DNA of 64,000 bases from Candidatus Defluviibacillus avedoerensis (GTDB lineage Bacteria; Pseudomonadota; Gammaproteobacteria; Burkholderiales; Burkholderiaceae_C): positions 310,001 through 374,000 of the forward strand of contig JADJBS010000002.1 of NCBI GenBank assembly GCA_016703665.1. Reading direction: 5' to 3'. Positions within the stretch are counted from its first letter, which is position 1. The number at the start of each line of letters is the position of its first letter. The notes below the pieces were generated by a model. The model was not told the DNA's origin and ran no database searches. It saw only the letters and a program-made list of their open reading frames with translations. A program made the position numbers and the translations under genes. Below are positions 43,747 to 52,191 of the stretch, one piece after another.

Positions 43747-44708
43747 TGCCAGCGCTCACCGCTCACGCCCGTTTGCTTGACGATTCACGCATTCGCCCTT
43801 GGGAGTGGGGTCTGTGGGGACTTGCGTTTGCCCTGCCGGCGCTTTGGCCCAGCCACGCGCTGCTGGTGAACGAAGTCGCCATCACCGCGCTGTTTGCGGT
43901 GTCGCTCGATCTGATCCTGGGGTACACAGGCATTGTGTCGCTGGGCCATGCCGCATTTTTTGGTTTTGGCGCTTATACCGCCGCCTTATTTGCCAAACAC
44001 CTGAACCCCGATCCGCTGTTTGGGCTGCTGGTAGGTACCGCCGCCGCCACCCTGCTGGGTGCGGTGTTTTCGCTGAGCATCCTGCGCGGTTCAGACCTGA
44101 CGCGTTTGATGGTCACCCTGGGCGCATGCCTCCTCCTGGGCGAGCTGGCCAACAAGCTGGACTGGCTCACCGGGGGCGCCGATGGTCTGCAGGGCGTGGT
44201 GATGGGCAAGGGATTGGGTAGGTTTGAGTTTGATTTGACAGGCCAGGTGGCAGCCTGGTATTCATTGACCGTGCTCTTGTTGCTGTTTGCACTGGCCCGC
44301 CGCCTGGTGCATTCGCCCCTGGGGCTGAGCCTGGTGAGCATTCGTGACAACCGCCTTCGGGCGATGGCGATCGGCATTCCTGTGAACGCCCGTCTGGGCC
44401 TGATCTATACCTTGGCGGCTGCCCTGGCGGGCGCGGCGGGCAGTTTGCAGGCGCAGACCACGGGGTTTGCCTCGCTCGACGTGTTTGGTCTGGACCGCTC
44501 GGCAGATTTGCTGCTGATGCTGGTGATCGGCGGCACGGGCTGGTTGTATGGTGGCGTGCTGGGAGCGGTGGCCTTCAAACTGCTGCACAGTGTCATATCG
44601 GGCTGGACGCCGCAGTACTGGACTTTCTGGATTGGCCTGTTCTTGGTGGTGCTGGTGATGGTGGGCCGAGAGCGCCTGTTCAAGCCCTGGACGCGGTTCA
44701 AGACATGA
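43743..44708 (+). CDS. livM: Branched-chain-type ABC transporter permease (LivM)
   Basis: This 321-residue permease partner of LivH has the LivM hallmarks DLILGYTGIVSLGHAAFFGF, SIRDNRLRAMAIGIPVNARL and GGTGWLYGGVLGAVAFKLL. Both ends overlap neighbouring genes by ATGA, which indicates tight coupling across the transporter. Confidence 0.9.
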   Translation: MMPALTAHARLLDDSRIRPWEWGLWGLAFALPALWPSHALLVNEVAITALFAVSLDLILGYTGIVSLGHAAFFGFGAYTAALFAKHLNPDPLFGLLVGTAAATLLGAVFSLSILRGSDLTRLMVTLGACLLLGELANKLDWLTGGADGLQGVVMGKGLGRFEFDLTGQVAAWYSLTVLLLLFALARRLVHSPLGLSLVSIRDNRLRAMAIGIPVNARLGLIYTLAAALAGAAGSLQAQTTGFASLDVFGLDRSADLLLMLVIGGTGWLYGGVLGAVAFKLLHSVISGWTPQYWTFWIGLFLVVLVMVGRERLFKPWTRFKT

Positions 44709-45541
44709 CCTCCACACTTGTCACAGCATGTACTGCGCTGCCATCCGAGGGTGCAGGCGCGCCTGGGGGCGACTCGGCGGCGCGCCGCACCACGGTGTTG
44801 TCTTGCGCCCACTTGGTCAAACGCTTCGGTGGCATTACTGCCACGCAGGATGTTTCGCTGGATCTGAAGGCCGGTGCCCGCCACGCCTTGATTGGCCCTA
44901 ACGGTGCGGGAAAAACCACCTTGGTGAATTTGCTGACCGGCGTATTGCAGCCGTCAGAAGGGCAGATCACCCTGGACGGGCAGGACATCACTACCCTGGC
45001 GCCACACCAACGGGTGCAGCGTGGGCTGGTGCGCACCTTTCAGATCAGCCAGCTGTTTGACACCCTCACCCCCTTGCAGACGCTGGCGCTCGTAATTTCA
45101 CAGAGAAAAGGCCAATCTCGTCAATGGTGGCATGCTTTGGGTGCTAGCAAAGAGATAGCTGATAGAGCCCAGGCCCTGGTAGAGCAATTCCACCTGGGCG
45201 AAGTGCGTGACCAGGTGGTGCAACATTTGCCCTATGGCAAACGCCGCCTGCTGGAGATCGCCATCGCCCTGGCCTGCGAGCCGCGCGTGTTGCTGCTGGA
45301 CGAGCCCGTGGCTGGTGTGCCAGCAGGCGAGCGCGACGAACTGCTGCGTACCGTGGCCGCGCTGCCGGCAGACGTATCGGTGCTGTTGATTGAGCACGAC
45401 ATGGACTTGGTGTTCAGCTTTGCCACGCGCATGACCGTGCTGGTCAATGGCGCGGTGCTGCGGGAAGGCACGCCAGAGCAGATCGCCCATGACCCCAAGG
45501 TGCGCGAGGTGTACCTGGGCACCGGAGAACCGCATGCCTGA
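44705..45541 (+). CDS. livG: Branched-chain-type ABC transporter ATP-binding protein (LivG)
   Basis: The 278-residue ATPase has an N-terminal tail of about 30 residues before SCAHLVKRFGG. Walker A is GPNGAGKTT. The signature segment is unusual: HLPYGKRRLLEIAIALA replaces the more common LSYG-QR form. Walker B is VLLLDEPVAGVPAGERDE. The helical region 45105-45165 uses AT-richer codons than the rest, with several Gln, Lys and Ile residues, and may have been altered by a small repeat insertion. The stop overlaps livF by 8 bases. Confidence 0.88.
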   Translation: MTSTLVTACTALPSEGAGAPGGDSAARRTTVLSCAHLVKRFGGITATQDVSLDLKAGARHALIGPNGAGKTTLVNLLTGVLQPSEGQITLDGQDITTLAPHQRVQRGLVRTFQISQLFDTLTPLQTLALVISQRKGQSRQWWHALGASKEIADRAQALVEQFHLGEVRDQVVQHLPYGKRRLLEIAIALACEPRVLLLDEPVAGVPAGERDELLRTVAALPADVSVLLIEHDMDLVFSFATRMTVLVNGAVLREGTPEQIAHDPKVREVYLGTGEPHA

Positions 45542-46241
45542 CACCTTGTTGCAAATCGAAGGTTTAAGCGCAGGATACGGCGAGGCAGTGGTCATCACCG
45601 ATATCTCGCTACAACTGGCGCAAGGCCACACGCTGGCCTTGCTGGGGCGCAATGGAACAGGCAAGACGACCTTGATGAACACCTTGGTGGGCGCTACGCA
45701 GCAGCACAGCGGAAGTATCCAGTTGAACGGCGTGGCGCTGCATCGCTTGCCCTCGCACCAGCGTGCGGCGGCTGGCATTGGCTGGGTGCCGCAAGAGCGC
45801 AATATATTCAAATCGCTCACCGTGCATGAGAACCTCACTGCTGTGGCGCGGCCAGGTGCCTGGACACCAGAGCGCGCTTACGAGATGTTCCCACGCCTGG
45901 CCGAACGCAAAGGCAACCTTGGCACGCAACTGTCTGGCGGTGAGCAGCAGATGTTGGCCATGGCGCGTGCACTGGTGCTCAACCCGCGCCTTCTGCTGCT
46001 TGACGAGCCACTCGAAGGCCTGGCGCCCATCATCGTGGACGAGCTGCTGCGCGCGATCCAGCGCGTCACGCGGGACGAGGGCATGAGCGCGATCATCGTC
46101 GAACAGCACCCGCAGGCCATCCTGGCGATCAGCCAGCAGACCGTGGTGCTGGACCACGGCACGGTGGTGCACCAAGGCCCCGCTGATGCTCTGGCCAAAG
46201 ACGCGGCGCTGCTCGACCGCCTGCTGGGCGTTGCCAGGTAA
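45534..46241 (+). CDS. livF: Branched-chain-type ABC transporter ATP-binding protein (LivF)
   Basis: The ATG at 45534 gives 235 residues, the LivF length. Walker A is GRNGTGKTT, the signature is LSGGEQQMLAMARAL, Walker B is LLLLDEPLEGLAP, and VPQERNIFKSLTVHENL is the Q-loop region. It pairs with LivG to energise the LivHM permease. An upstream extension of the frame lies inside livG and was rejected. Confidence 0.9.
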   Translation: MPDTLLQIEGLSAGYGEAVVITDISLQLAQGHTLALLGRNGTGKTTLMNTLVGATQQHSGSIQLNGVALHRLPSHQRAAAGIGWVPQERNIFKSLTVHENLTAVARPGAWTPERAYEMFPRLAERKGNLGTQLSGGEQQMLAMARALVLNPRLLLLDEPLEGLAPIIVDELLRAIQRVTRDEGMSAIIVEQHPQAILAISQQTVVLDHGTVVHQGPADALAKDAALLDRLLGVAR

Positions 46242-46276
46242 ATCCGTTTTCGTTTTCCTTCTGGAGGAGTTCAAAG

Positions 46277-47353
46277 ATGTTTCCACGTCATGCCTGGTAT
46301 GTTGCCTGCACCCCCGACGAATTCGCCGACAAGCCACTGGGTCGCACCGTTTGCGGCGAACAAATGGTCTTTTACCGAGATGGTGCAGGCCGTGCCGTGG
46401 CACTGGAGGACTACTGCCCGCACCGCGGTGCACCCCTGTCGCTGGGGCGGGTGTGCGAGGGCAAACTGGTTTGCGGCTACCACGGGCTGGCCATGGGCTG
46501 CGACGGCAAGACCGTGTCCATGCCTTCGCAGCGGGTGGATCGCTTTCCCCACATTCGCAGCTTTCCCTGCGTTGAGCGTTATGGCTTTATCTGGGTATGG
46601 CCAGGTGACGCCAGCTTGGCAGACCTGGCCAAAATCGAGGTGCTGCCCTGGGCCGACAACCCCGAGTGGGCCTATGGGGGAGGGCTCTACCACATTGCCT
46701 GCAACTACCGCCTGATGGTGGACAACCTGATGGACTTGACCCACGAAACCTATGTGCACGCCAGCAGCATTGGCCAAAAAGAGATCGACGACACGCCGTG
46801 CGACACACGGGTAGAGGGCGACGAGGTGATCACCAGCCGCTTCATGACCGGTATCAAGGCGCCACCGTTTTGGCGAATGGCTTTGCGCATGAACGATTTA
46901 CCTGACGATCAGCTGGTGGACCGCTGGCAGATCTGCCACTTCACGCTGCCAAGCCACGTGATGATCGAGGTCGGTGTGGCGCTGGCAGGCAAGGGCGGTT
47001 ACGACGCGCAGCCTGAGTTCAAGGCATCGACCCTGGTGGTGGACTTCATCACCCCTGAGACAGATACCTCTATTCATTACTTTTGGGGCATGGCACGCAA
47101 CTTCAAGCCGCGTGACGCGTCGCTGACAACCCAAATCCGCAACGGCCAGGGTCAGATATTTGCCGAAGACAAAGACATGCTGGAGCGCCAGCAGGCCAAT
47201 TTGCTGCGCTGGCCAGACCGTCGGCTGCTCAAGCTCAATATCGACGCGGGCGGCGTGCACGCCCGCCGGGTCATTGACCGGCAAATTGCGGCTGAAAAGG
47301 CAGTGATTGCGCCTCTGGCAAACGCCAGAACTGCTACTGAATCGGTAGCGTAA
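46277..47353 (+). CDS. Rieske non-heme iron oxygenase, VanA-like (vanillate O-demethylase oxygenase type)
   Basis: The 358-residue protein has the Rieske [2Fe-2S] ligands Cys47, His49, Cys66 and His69 (CPHRGAPLS... LVCGYHG) and the mononuclear iron site DNLMDLTHETYVH (Asp153, His156, His161). Length and the NLMDLTHET segment match VanA, which demethylates vanillate to protocatechuate with release of formaldehyde. A GGAG ribosome site precedes it. No VanB-type reductase is encoded nearby, so electrons must come from an unlinked partner. It follows livF by 35 bases. Other O- or N-demethylations of aromatic acids are possible. Confidence 0.82.
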   Translation: MFPRHAWYVACTPDEFADKPLGRTVCGEQMVFYRDGAGRAVALEDYCPHRGAPLSLGRVCEGKLVCGYHGLAMGCDGKTVSMPSQRVDRFPHIRSFPCVERYGFIWVWPGDASLADLAKIEVLPWADNPEWAYGGGLYHIACNYRLMVDNLMDLTHETYVHASSIGQKEIDDTPCDTRVEGDEVITSRFMTGIKAPPFWRMALRMNDLPDDQLVDRWQICHFTLPSHVMIEVGVALAGKGGYDAQPEFKASTLVVDFITPETDTSIHYFWGMARNFKPRDASLTTQIRNGQGQIFAEDKDMLERQQANLLRWPDRRLLKLNIDAGGVHARRVIDRQIAAEKAVIAPLANARTATESVA

Positions 47354-47387
47354 AATCATTGCAGATATTGCCGAAAGCAGGGTTTTT

Positions 47388-48365
47388 ATGCAAATTTCTC
47401 GTCGTCAACTGCTGCTCTGCTCTGGGGCGGCCAGTGCCTTCTCGTGGTCGGCCCATGCCCAGGGTTTTCCCACTAAAGGCTTGAAGATCGTGGTGCCCAA
47501 TGCGGCAGGCGGCGCAGCCGACATCACTGCCCGAGCTGTCGGGCAAAAGCTGGCCGAGGCGCTTGGGCAAAGCGTGGTGATCGAGAACAAACCAAGTGCT
47601 GGTGGCGTGGTGGCGGGCGATCAGGTGGCCCGGGCCGAGGCTGACGGACACACCTTGCTGCTGGTCTCCAGTGGCACAGCGGTGAGTCAGGCGCTGTTCA
47701 AGAGCCTGCCCTTTGATACCTTGCGCGACTTTGCGCCAGTGTCCAAGCTGGCCAGTTTTGATCTGGTGATCGCTGTCAATGCTGCGGGGCGCTTCAAGAC
47801 CTTGGCCGAGCTGCTGGCCTATGGCCAGGCTAATCCTGGCAAGCTCAATATCGGCACGCCCAATGTGGGCACGACACAGAACCTGGCCGCAGAGCTGTTC
47901 AAGTCCACCACAGGGCTGGATGTGCAGGTGGTGCCTTTCAACGGAACGCCGCCAGTGATCACGGCACTGCGGGGGGGCGAGATCGATGCCATGCTCGACA
48001 TCCTTGGCCCCTTGATGCCGCAGATCAAGGCAGGTGCCCTGCGGCCCTTGGCCGTGCTGGGGGATCACCGCGCCCTGCAGCTGCCCGAGGTACCCGCTGC
48101 GCGCGAAAGTGGCGGCAAGCTCAGCGGATTTCATGCATCGTCGTGGAACGGACTGGCCGTGCCGGCCAAAACGCCCAAAGATGTGATCGCCCGGCTCAAC
48201 AAGGAGCTGACTTCCATTTTGGCGATGGCCGACATTAAAAAGCGTCTGCTGGAGCTGAACCTCAGTGCCCAAAGCAGCACGCCAGAGCAGTTGCAGGATT
48301 TGCTTGCAGCCGACATCATACGCTGGGGCGACGTGATCGCCCAGGCCAAAATCGCCAAACACTGA
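47388..48365 (+). CDS. Bug/TctC-family periplasmic solute-binding protein
   Basis: The 325-residue protein has a twin-arginine-type signal (ISRRQLLLCSGAAS) ending at AHAQGFP. The mature part opens with the Bug pattern LKIVVPNAAGGAADITARAV and contains the SSGTAVSQALFKSLPFDTL and GTPNVGTTQNLAAELFKST loops. It lies 34 bases after the Rieske oxygenase gene and one base overlaps the following AEC carrier, so all three are probably co-expressed. Bug proteins normally serve a TctAB permease, which is not present here. Confidence 0.87.
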   Translation: MQISRRQLLLCSGAASAFSWSAHAQGFPTKGLKIVVPNAAGGAADITARAVGQKLAEALGQSVVIENKPSAGGVVAGDQVARAEADGHTLLLVSSGTAVSQALFKSLPFDTLRDFAPVSKLASFDLVIAVNAAGRFKTLAELLAYGQANPGKLNIGTPNVGTTQNLAAELFKSTTGLDVQVVPFNGTPPVITALRGGEIDAMLDILGPLMPQIKAGALRPLAVLGDHRALQLPEVPAARESGGKLSGFHASSWNGLAVPAKTPKDVIARLNKELTSILAMADIKKRLLELNLSAQSSTPEQLQDLLAADIIRWGDVIAQAKIAKH

Positions 48366-49309
48366 TGCTTGACATTCTGGGCATCACTGGCCCCATTTAC
48401 ATCACCATTCTTTTTGGCTACCTTGCCACCCGCAAAGGACTGTTCGCCAGAGCCGACATGCAGGTATTTGGCAAGTTTGTCATCAACTTGGCGCTGCCCG
48501 CCATGCTATTTAACGCTTTGGCCCAACGCAGGCTGGGCGAGATCATTAACCTGAGTTACATGCTGGCCTATGCTGTGGGCTCTTTGGCCGTGATCGGTTT
48601 GGCGCTGTGGTGGGCCCGTGGGGTGGCAGGCCAGTCCAAGATCGCCAGTGCCTTCTATGCCATGGGCATGAGTTGTGCCAACAGTGGCTTCGTGGGTTAC
48701 CCCATTTTGTTGCTGACCTTTGCGCCCGTGGCGGGTGTCGCGCTGGCTTTGAACATGGTTGTGGAGAACATGCTGGTGATCCCGCTATTGCTGGCGCTGG
48801 CAGACCGTGCCCATGGCGACACAGGGCCGCTGCACCGAATGGTTTGGCAGTCGCTCAAGCGCTTGGCGGCCAACCCGATGATCATGGGCCTTGCCGCTGG
48901 GTTTTTGGCGTCGATGCTGGAGTGGACCCCACCTGGCCCGGTCACCCGCACCATCAACCTGTTTGCCAGCGCCAGCGGGGTGCTTTCGCTGTTTGTGATT
49001 GGTGGCACCTTGGTGGGCTTGCCCGCGCACGGCATGGCACGGCAAGTGACCCCGATTGTGATTGGCAAGTTGATCATTCACCCGGCCTTGGTGGCCCTGG
49101 CACTCTGGGCATTGCCGCAGGTGGGTTTGCCCGCGGTCGAACCCTTGCTGCGCACAGCCGCCATCATGCTGGCGGCCATGCCGATGATGGGCATCTACCC
49201 GATCCTCGCGCTCAAGTACGGGCAAGAGGGTTTCAGTGCGGCGTCCCTGCTGGCCGCAACCACCTTGTCGTTTTTGACCGTCAGTGCGCTGCTGTGGCTG
49301 GTTCAGTGA
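48365..49309 (+). CDS. AEC-family (auxin efflux carrier-type) transporter
   Basis: This 314-residue inner-membrane protein has about ten hydrophobic segments, arranged as in the AEC family, which includes malonate carriers (MdcF) and YwkB-like proteins. Typical elements are FVINLALPAMLFNALAQRRL, MSCANSGFVGYPILLLTFAP and the C-terminal MPMMGIYPILALKYGQEG. It overlaps the Bug stop by one base. AEC proteins work alone, so the substrate may be related to that of the Bug protein. Direction of transport is unknown. Confidence 0.85.
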   Translation: MLDILGITGPIYITILFGYLATRKGLFARADMQVFGKFVINLALPAMLFNALAQRRLGEIINLSYMLAYAVGSLAVIGLALWWARGVAGQSKIASAFYAMGMSCANSGFVGYPILLLTFAPVAGVALALNMVVENMLVIPLLLALADRAHGDTGPLHRMVWQSLKRLAANPMIMGLAAGFLASMLEWTPPGPVTRTINLFASASGVLSLFVIGGTLVGLPAHGMARQVTPIVIGKLIIHPALVALALWALPQVGLPAVEPLLRTAAIMLAAMPMMGIYPILALKYGQEGFSAASLLAATTLSFLTVSALLWLVQ

Positions 49310-49375
49310 CCAGATCAGGGTAAATCCTGTCCTTGGCCTGCATTAGCATTGACAACTCCAGATGGAGTTGCACGC

Positions 49376-49858
49376 ATGCCAATATCGAACAAAGCTATTG
49401 CTGTTTCTGTTGCCCTGAATATCGCGTTGGTGGGGGCTTTGGTGTATGAGTTGGGCGACGACGCCACGCATGCGCCGCCCGCCTCGGTCGAGGCTTTGAA
49501 ACGAGAGATGCGTCCCATGCAGGTCAATCCTGCCTGGATCAAGTCGGGCACGCCCAGATTCATGGCGGCTGAAACCTCTCATGTAAACACAGTGGGTGTG
49601 ACCACCGGCTTGTGGTCTTGCGACGGTCCGGGCACCTTTGAGTGGACGTATGGCACGGACGAAACCATCCACTTGCTCGAAGGCGCCGTCGAAATCGACT
49701 ACCTGGGCAAGACGCTGAAGCTGGGTCCGGGTGATACAGCATTCTTTCGCGCAGGCACCAAGGCCACTTGGACTGTCAGGGAACGTGCATACAAATCCTT
49801 TATCCTGCACGATCCGGGTCGTCTGGCCCGCCTGTACAGGCGGGTTCTTGGCGTCTGA
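49376..49858 (+). CDS. Membrane-anchored cupin-domain protein
   Basis: The ATG at 49376 has GGAG eight bases upstream and gives 160 residues. One hydrophobic N-terminal helix (AIAVSVALNIALVGALVYEL) anchors or exports it. The C-terminal half is a small cupin of the DUF861 type: GLWSCDGPGTFEWTYGTDET, IHLLEGAVEIDYLGKTL and LGPGDTAFFRAGTKATWTV. The usual metal-binding histidines are reduced to one (ETIHL), so catalysis is doubtful. Function is unknown. It precedes the metallophosphoesterase by 34 bases. Confidence 0.75.
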   Translation: MPISNKAIAVSVALNIALVGALVYELGDDATHAPPASVEALKREMRPMQVNPAWIKSGTPRFMAAETSHVNTVGVTTGLWSCDGPGTFEWTYGTDETIHLLEGAVEIDYLGKTLKLGPGDTAFFRAGTKATWTVRERAYKSFILHDPGRLARLYRRVLGV

Positions 49859-49892
49859 AGAATGACAAGGCCTCAAAGGCCGAGGAGACATC

Positions 49893-50666
49893 ATGTTGTT
49901 GGCTTTGCTTTCGGACATACACGCCAATGTCCGCGCGCTGGACGCTTGTCTGGCGCATGCTGAATCGATAGGCGTCAAGCAATATGCCTTTCTGGGTGAC
50001 TTGGTCGGCTACGGCGGCGAGCCTGGCGCCGTGGTTGACCGCATCATGGGCCTGGCCGAGAGCGGCGCCATCGTCCTCAAAGGCAACCATGACGAACTGG
50101 CCGCTGCATCCGCCGCTTCGGTGTCTGACGTGGTCAGTCCGTCGCAATCGATGGATGAAGCGGCGGCGAGCTGGACCCGACAGCAGCTTGACGCAGCGCA
50201 AAAGCAGTTTCTGTCTACGCTGCCGATGACGGCGCAAACCGGCGAATGCCTGCTCGTGCATGCCAGTGCCGACGCCCCAGAAAAATGGCGCTATGTGGAC
50301 GACGCCCGCAGTGCCGGGGTCAGCCTGGACAGCGGAATCAGCCAGCAAGGTGTCCGGCATGTCTTTGGTGGTCATGTGCACCATCAAACCCTGTATTACC
50401 GTGGTACCGGGCGCGACCTGATGCCTTTCAAACCTGCTCCAGGTGTTGCCATTGCGCTTTCGCGCCCGCGCCAGTGGATCGCCACAGTGGGCTCGGTCGG
50501 CCAGCCACGGGACGGCAATACACGGGCTATGTACGCCGTGTTTGACCCCGCTCAAGCCCGGCTGGCGTTCTTTCGGGTAGCGTATGACCATGTTGCTGCA
50601 GCGGCTGCCATCCGAGCAGCCGGGCAGCCAGAATACTTTGCCCAAAGGCTGGAGGATGGTCGTTGA
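49893..50666 (+). CDS. Calcineurin-like metallophosphoesterase, possible protein phosphatase
   Basis: The 257-residue protein carries the five metallophosphoesterase motifs: SDIHANVRAL, FLGDLVGYGGEP, LKGNHDE, LLVHASADAP and GGHVHHQ. This subgroup (YfcE- and PrpE-like) includes protein and dinucleotide phosphatases. The gene overlaps the following Ser/Thr kinase by four bases (TTGA), so a phosphatase that reverses the kinase is a natural guess. Confidence 0.85.
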   Translation: MLLALLSDIHANVRALDACLAHAESIGVKQYAFLGDLVGYGGEPGAVVDRIMGLAESGAIVLKGNHDELAAASAASVSDVVSPSQSMDEAAASWTRQQLDAAQKQFLSTLPMTAQTGECLLVHASADAPEKWRYVDDARSAGVSLDSGISQQGVRHVFGGHVHHQTLYYRGTGRDLMPFKPAPGVAIALSRPRQWIATVGSVGQPRDGNTRAMYAVFDPAQARLAFFRVAYDHVAAAAAIRAAGQPEYFAQRLEDGR

Positions 50667-52150
50667 AATTGCTTGAACCTGGCACCCTGATGGACGGCTT
50701 CGTCATCGGGGAATGCGTCCATGCCGGCGGCATGGCCCACATCTATCACGTTGACTACGCCAATGCCGACGGCAGCGTCGGCCCTGGCCCCGGTTTTCCG
50801 ATGGCCATGAAGATACCGCGCATGACGGCGGGCGACGGGGCTGAGAACATTGTCAGCTTTGAGGTTGAGCACCGCATCATGCAGATGCTCAGCGGCAAGC
50901 ATGTTCCCCGGTTCGTGGCAGCTGGAGACCTGGACCGCTTGCCCTATCTGGTCATGGAATACATCCCAGGCAAAACCTTGCAGGATTACCTGGACCAGGA
51001 GGAAAAGCCCGACTTTGCTGAATTGGCACGCCTGTGCAAGGAGACAGCCAAGGCCTTGCACAGCCTGCACCGGCAGGACGCCTGTCACCTGGACCTCAAA
51101 CCTGCCAATGTGCTGATTGATCAGGGCGGTCGCGCCATCTTGCTGGACTTTGGCTTGTCCTGTCATGCCCACTACCCCGACCTGCTGGCCGAGGAACTGC
51201 GCAAGGCCGTGGGTTCGCCCGCCTGGATTGCGCCCGAGCAGGTCGTGGGTGTGCGTGGTGACCCGCGCAGCGACATTTTTGCGCTGGGTGTGATCCTCTA
51301 CGAATTTGCAACAGGCGAGTTGCCTTTTGGTGCGCCACAAACCGCAGGCGGCATGCGCCAGCGCCTGTGGATGGACCCGGTTCCCCCCCGCAAGCGCCGG
51401 GCCGATGTACCGGAATGGTTGCAAGAAATCATTCTGCGATGCCTGGAGCCTCAGGCCGAAAACCGTTACCCCTCTGCAGCCCACCTGGCGCTGGACTTGG
51501 CCAACCCGGACCAGGTCAAGATCACCGAGCGCGGCAAGCGCATGGAGGGCACGGGCTTCAAAACTCACTTCAAACGGTGGCTCAAAGCGGCAGGCAAACA
51601 TTACGAGCCCAGCCCAGCGCCATCCAAGCGCATAGACGAGGTGCCTATTCTGATGGTGGCCGTGCCCAACCGGGATGTGACCGACGCGACGCTGTATTCA
51701 CTGCGCGAAGCGGTGGGTCGGTCCCTGGGAATCCGGCCTGGTGCCCGCCTGGCCGTGGTGACCGTGATCTCGCCCAGCGAGACCAGTTCATCTGACAGTG
51801 AGAAAAGCGAAACCTCGGTTCACCGACGGCACCAGGCCACGCTGCGTCAATGGGCCGAACCACTGAACCTCAGCAATCACCAGACGTCCTACCACGTGTT
51901 GGAATCCAGCGACGTGGCCCAGGCCATCGTGCGCTATGCCGAAGGCAACCACGTGTCAATGATCGTCATGGGCGCCGCCACGCACGGCCTGCAGATGCAG
52001 CGCTTTGTGGCCACCGTGCCCATCAAGGTGGCGATGGACGCGCCCTGTACAGTGATTCTGGTCAAGCAAAGCCTGCCGTTTGAGCACCTGGATGCGCCTA
52101 ACTCTACCTTTGGACCCTTGAAACGGGTGGTGGATAACTCTCCGTTTTGA
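50663..52150 (+). CDS. Ser/Thr protein kinase with C-terminal universal stress protein domain
   Basis: The TTG start at 50663 has GGAGGA six bases upstream and overlaps the phosphatase stop. The 495-residue protein has a Hanks-type kinase at about residues 10-270: a glycine loop near HAGGMAHIYHV, Lys50, the catalytic loop HLDLKPANVL (Asp144, with Leu in place of the usual Arg, so a non-RD kinase), DFG at 162-164 and IAPEQVVGVRGDPRSDIFAL. Residues about 325-480 form a UspA-like domain with VPILMVAVPNRDV and the closing VIMGAATHGLQMQRFVATVP, which includes the ATP-binding G-x-x-x-H-G pattern. No transmembrane segment was seen, so it is cytosolic. Confidence 0.87.
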   Translation: MKLLEPGTLMDGFVIGECVHAGGMAHIYHVDYANADGSVGPGPGFPMAMKIPRMTAGDGAENIVSFEVEHRIMQMLSGKHVPRFVAAGDLDRLPYLVMEYIPGKTLQDYLDQEEKPDFAELARLCKETAKALHSLHRQDACHLDLKPANVLIDQGGRAILLDFGLSCHAHYPDLLAEELRKAVGSPAWIAPEQVVGVRGDPRSDIFALGVILYEFATGELPFGAPQTAGGMRQRLWMDPVPPRKRRADVPEWLQEIILRCLEPQAENRYPSAAHLALDLANPDQVKITERGKRMEGTGFKTHFKRWLKAAGKHYEPSPAPSKRIDEVPILMVAVPNRDVTDATLYSLREAVGRSLGIRPGARLAVVTVISPSETSSSDSEKSETSVHRRHQATLRQWAEPLNLSNHQTSYHVLESSDVAQAIVRYAEGNHVSMIVMGAATHGLQMQRFVATVPIKVAMDAPCTVILVKQSLPFEHLDAPNSTFGPLKRVVDNSPF

Positions 52151-52191
52151 TTGTTTGAACGGCGGCAACGACATGCGAAGTAACTGTTGAC

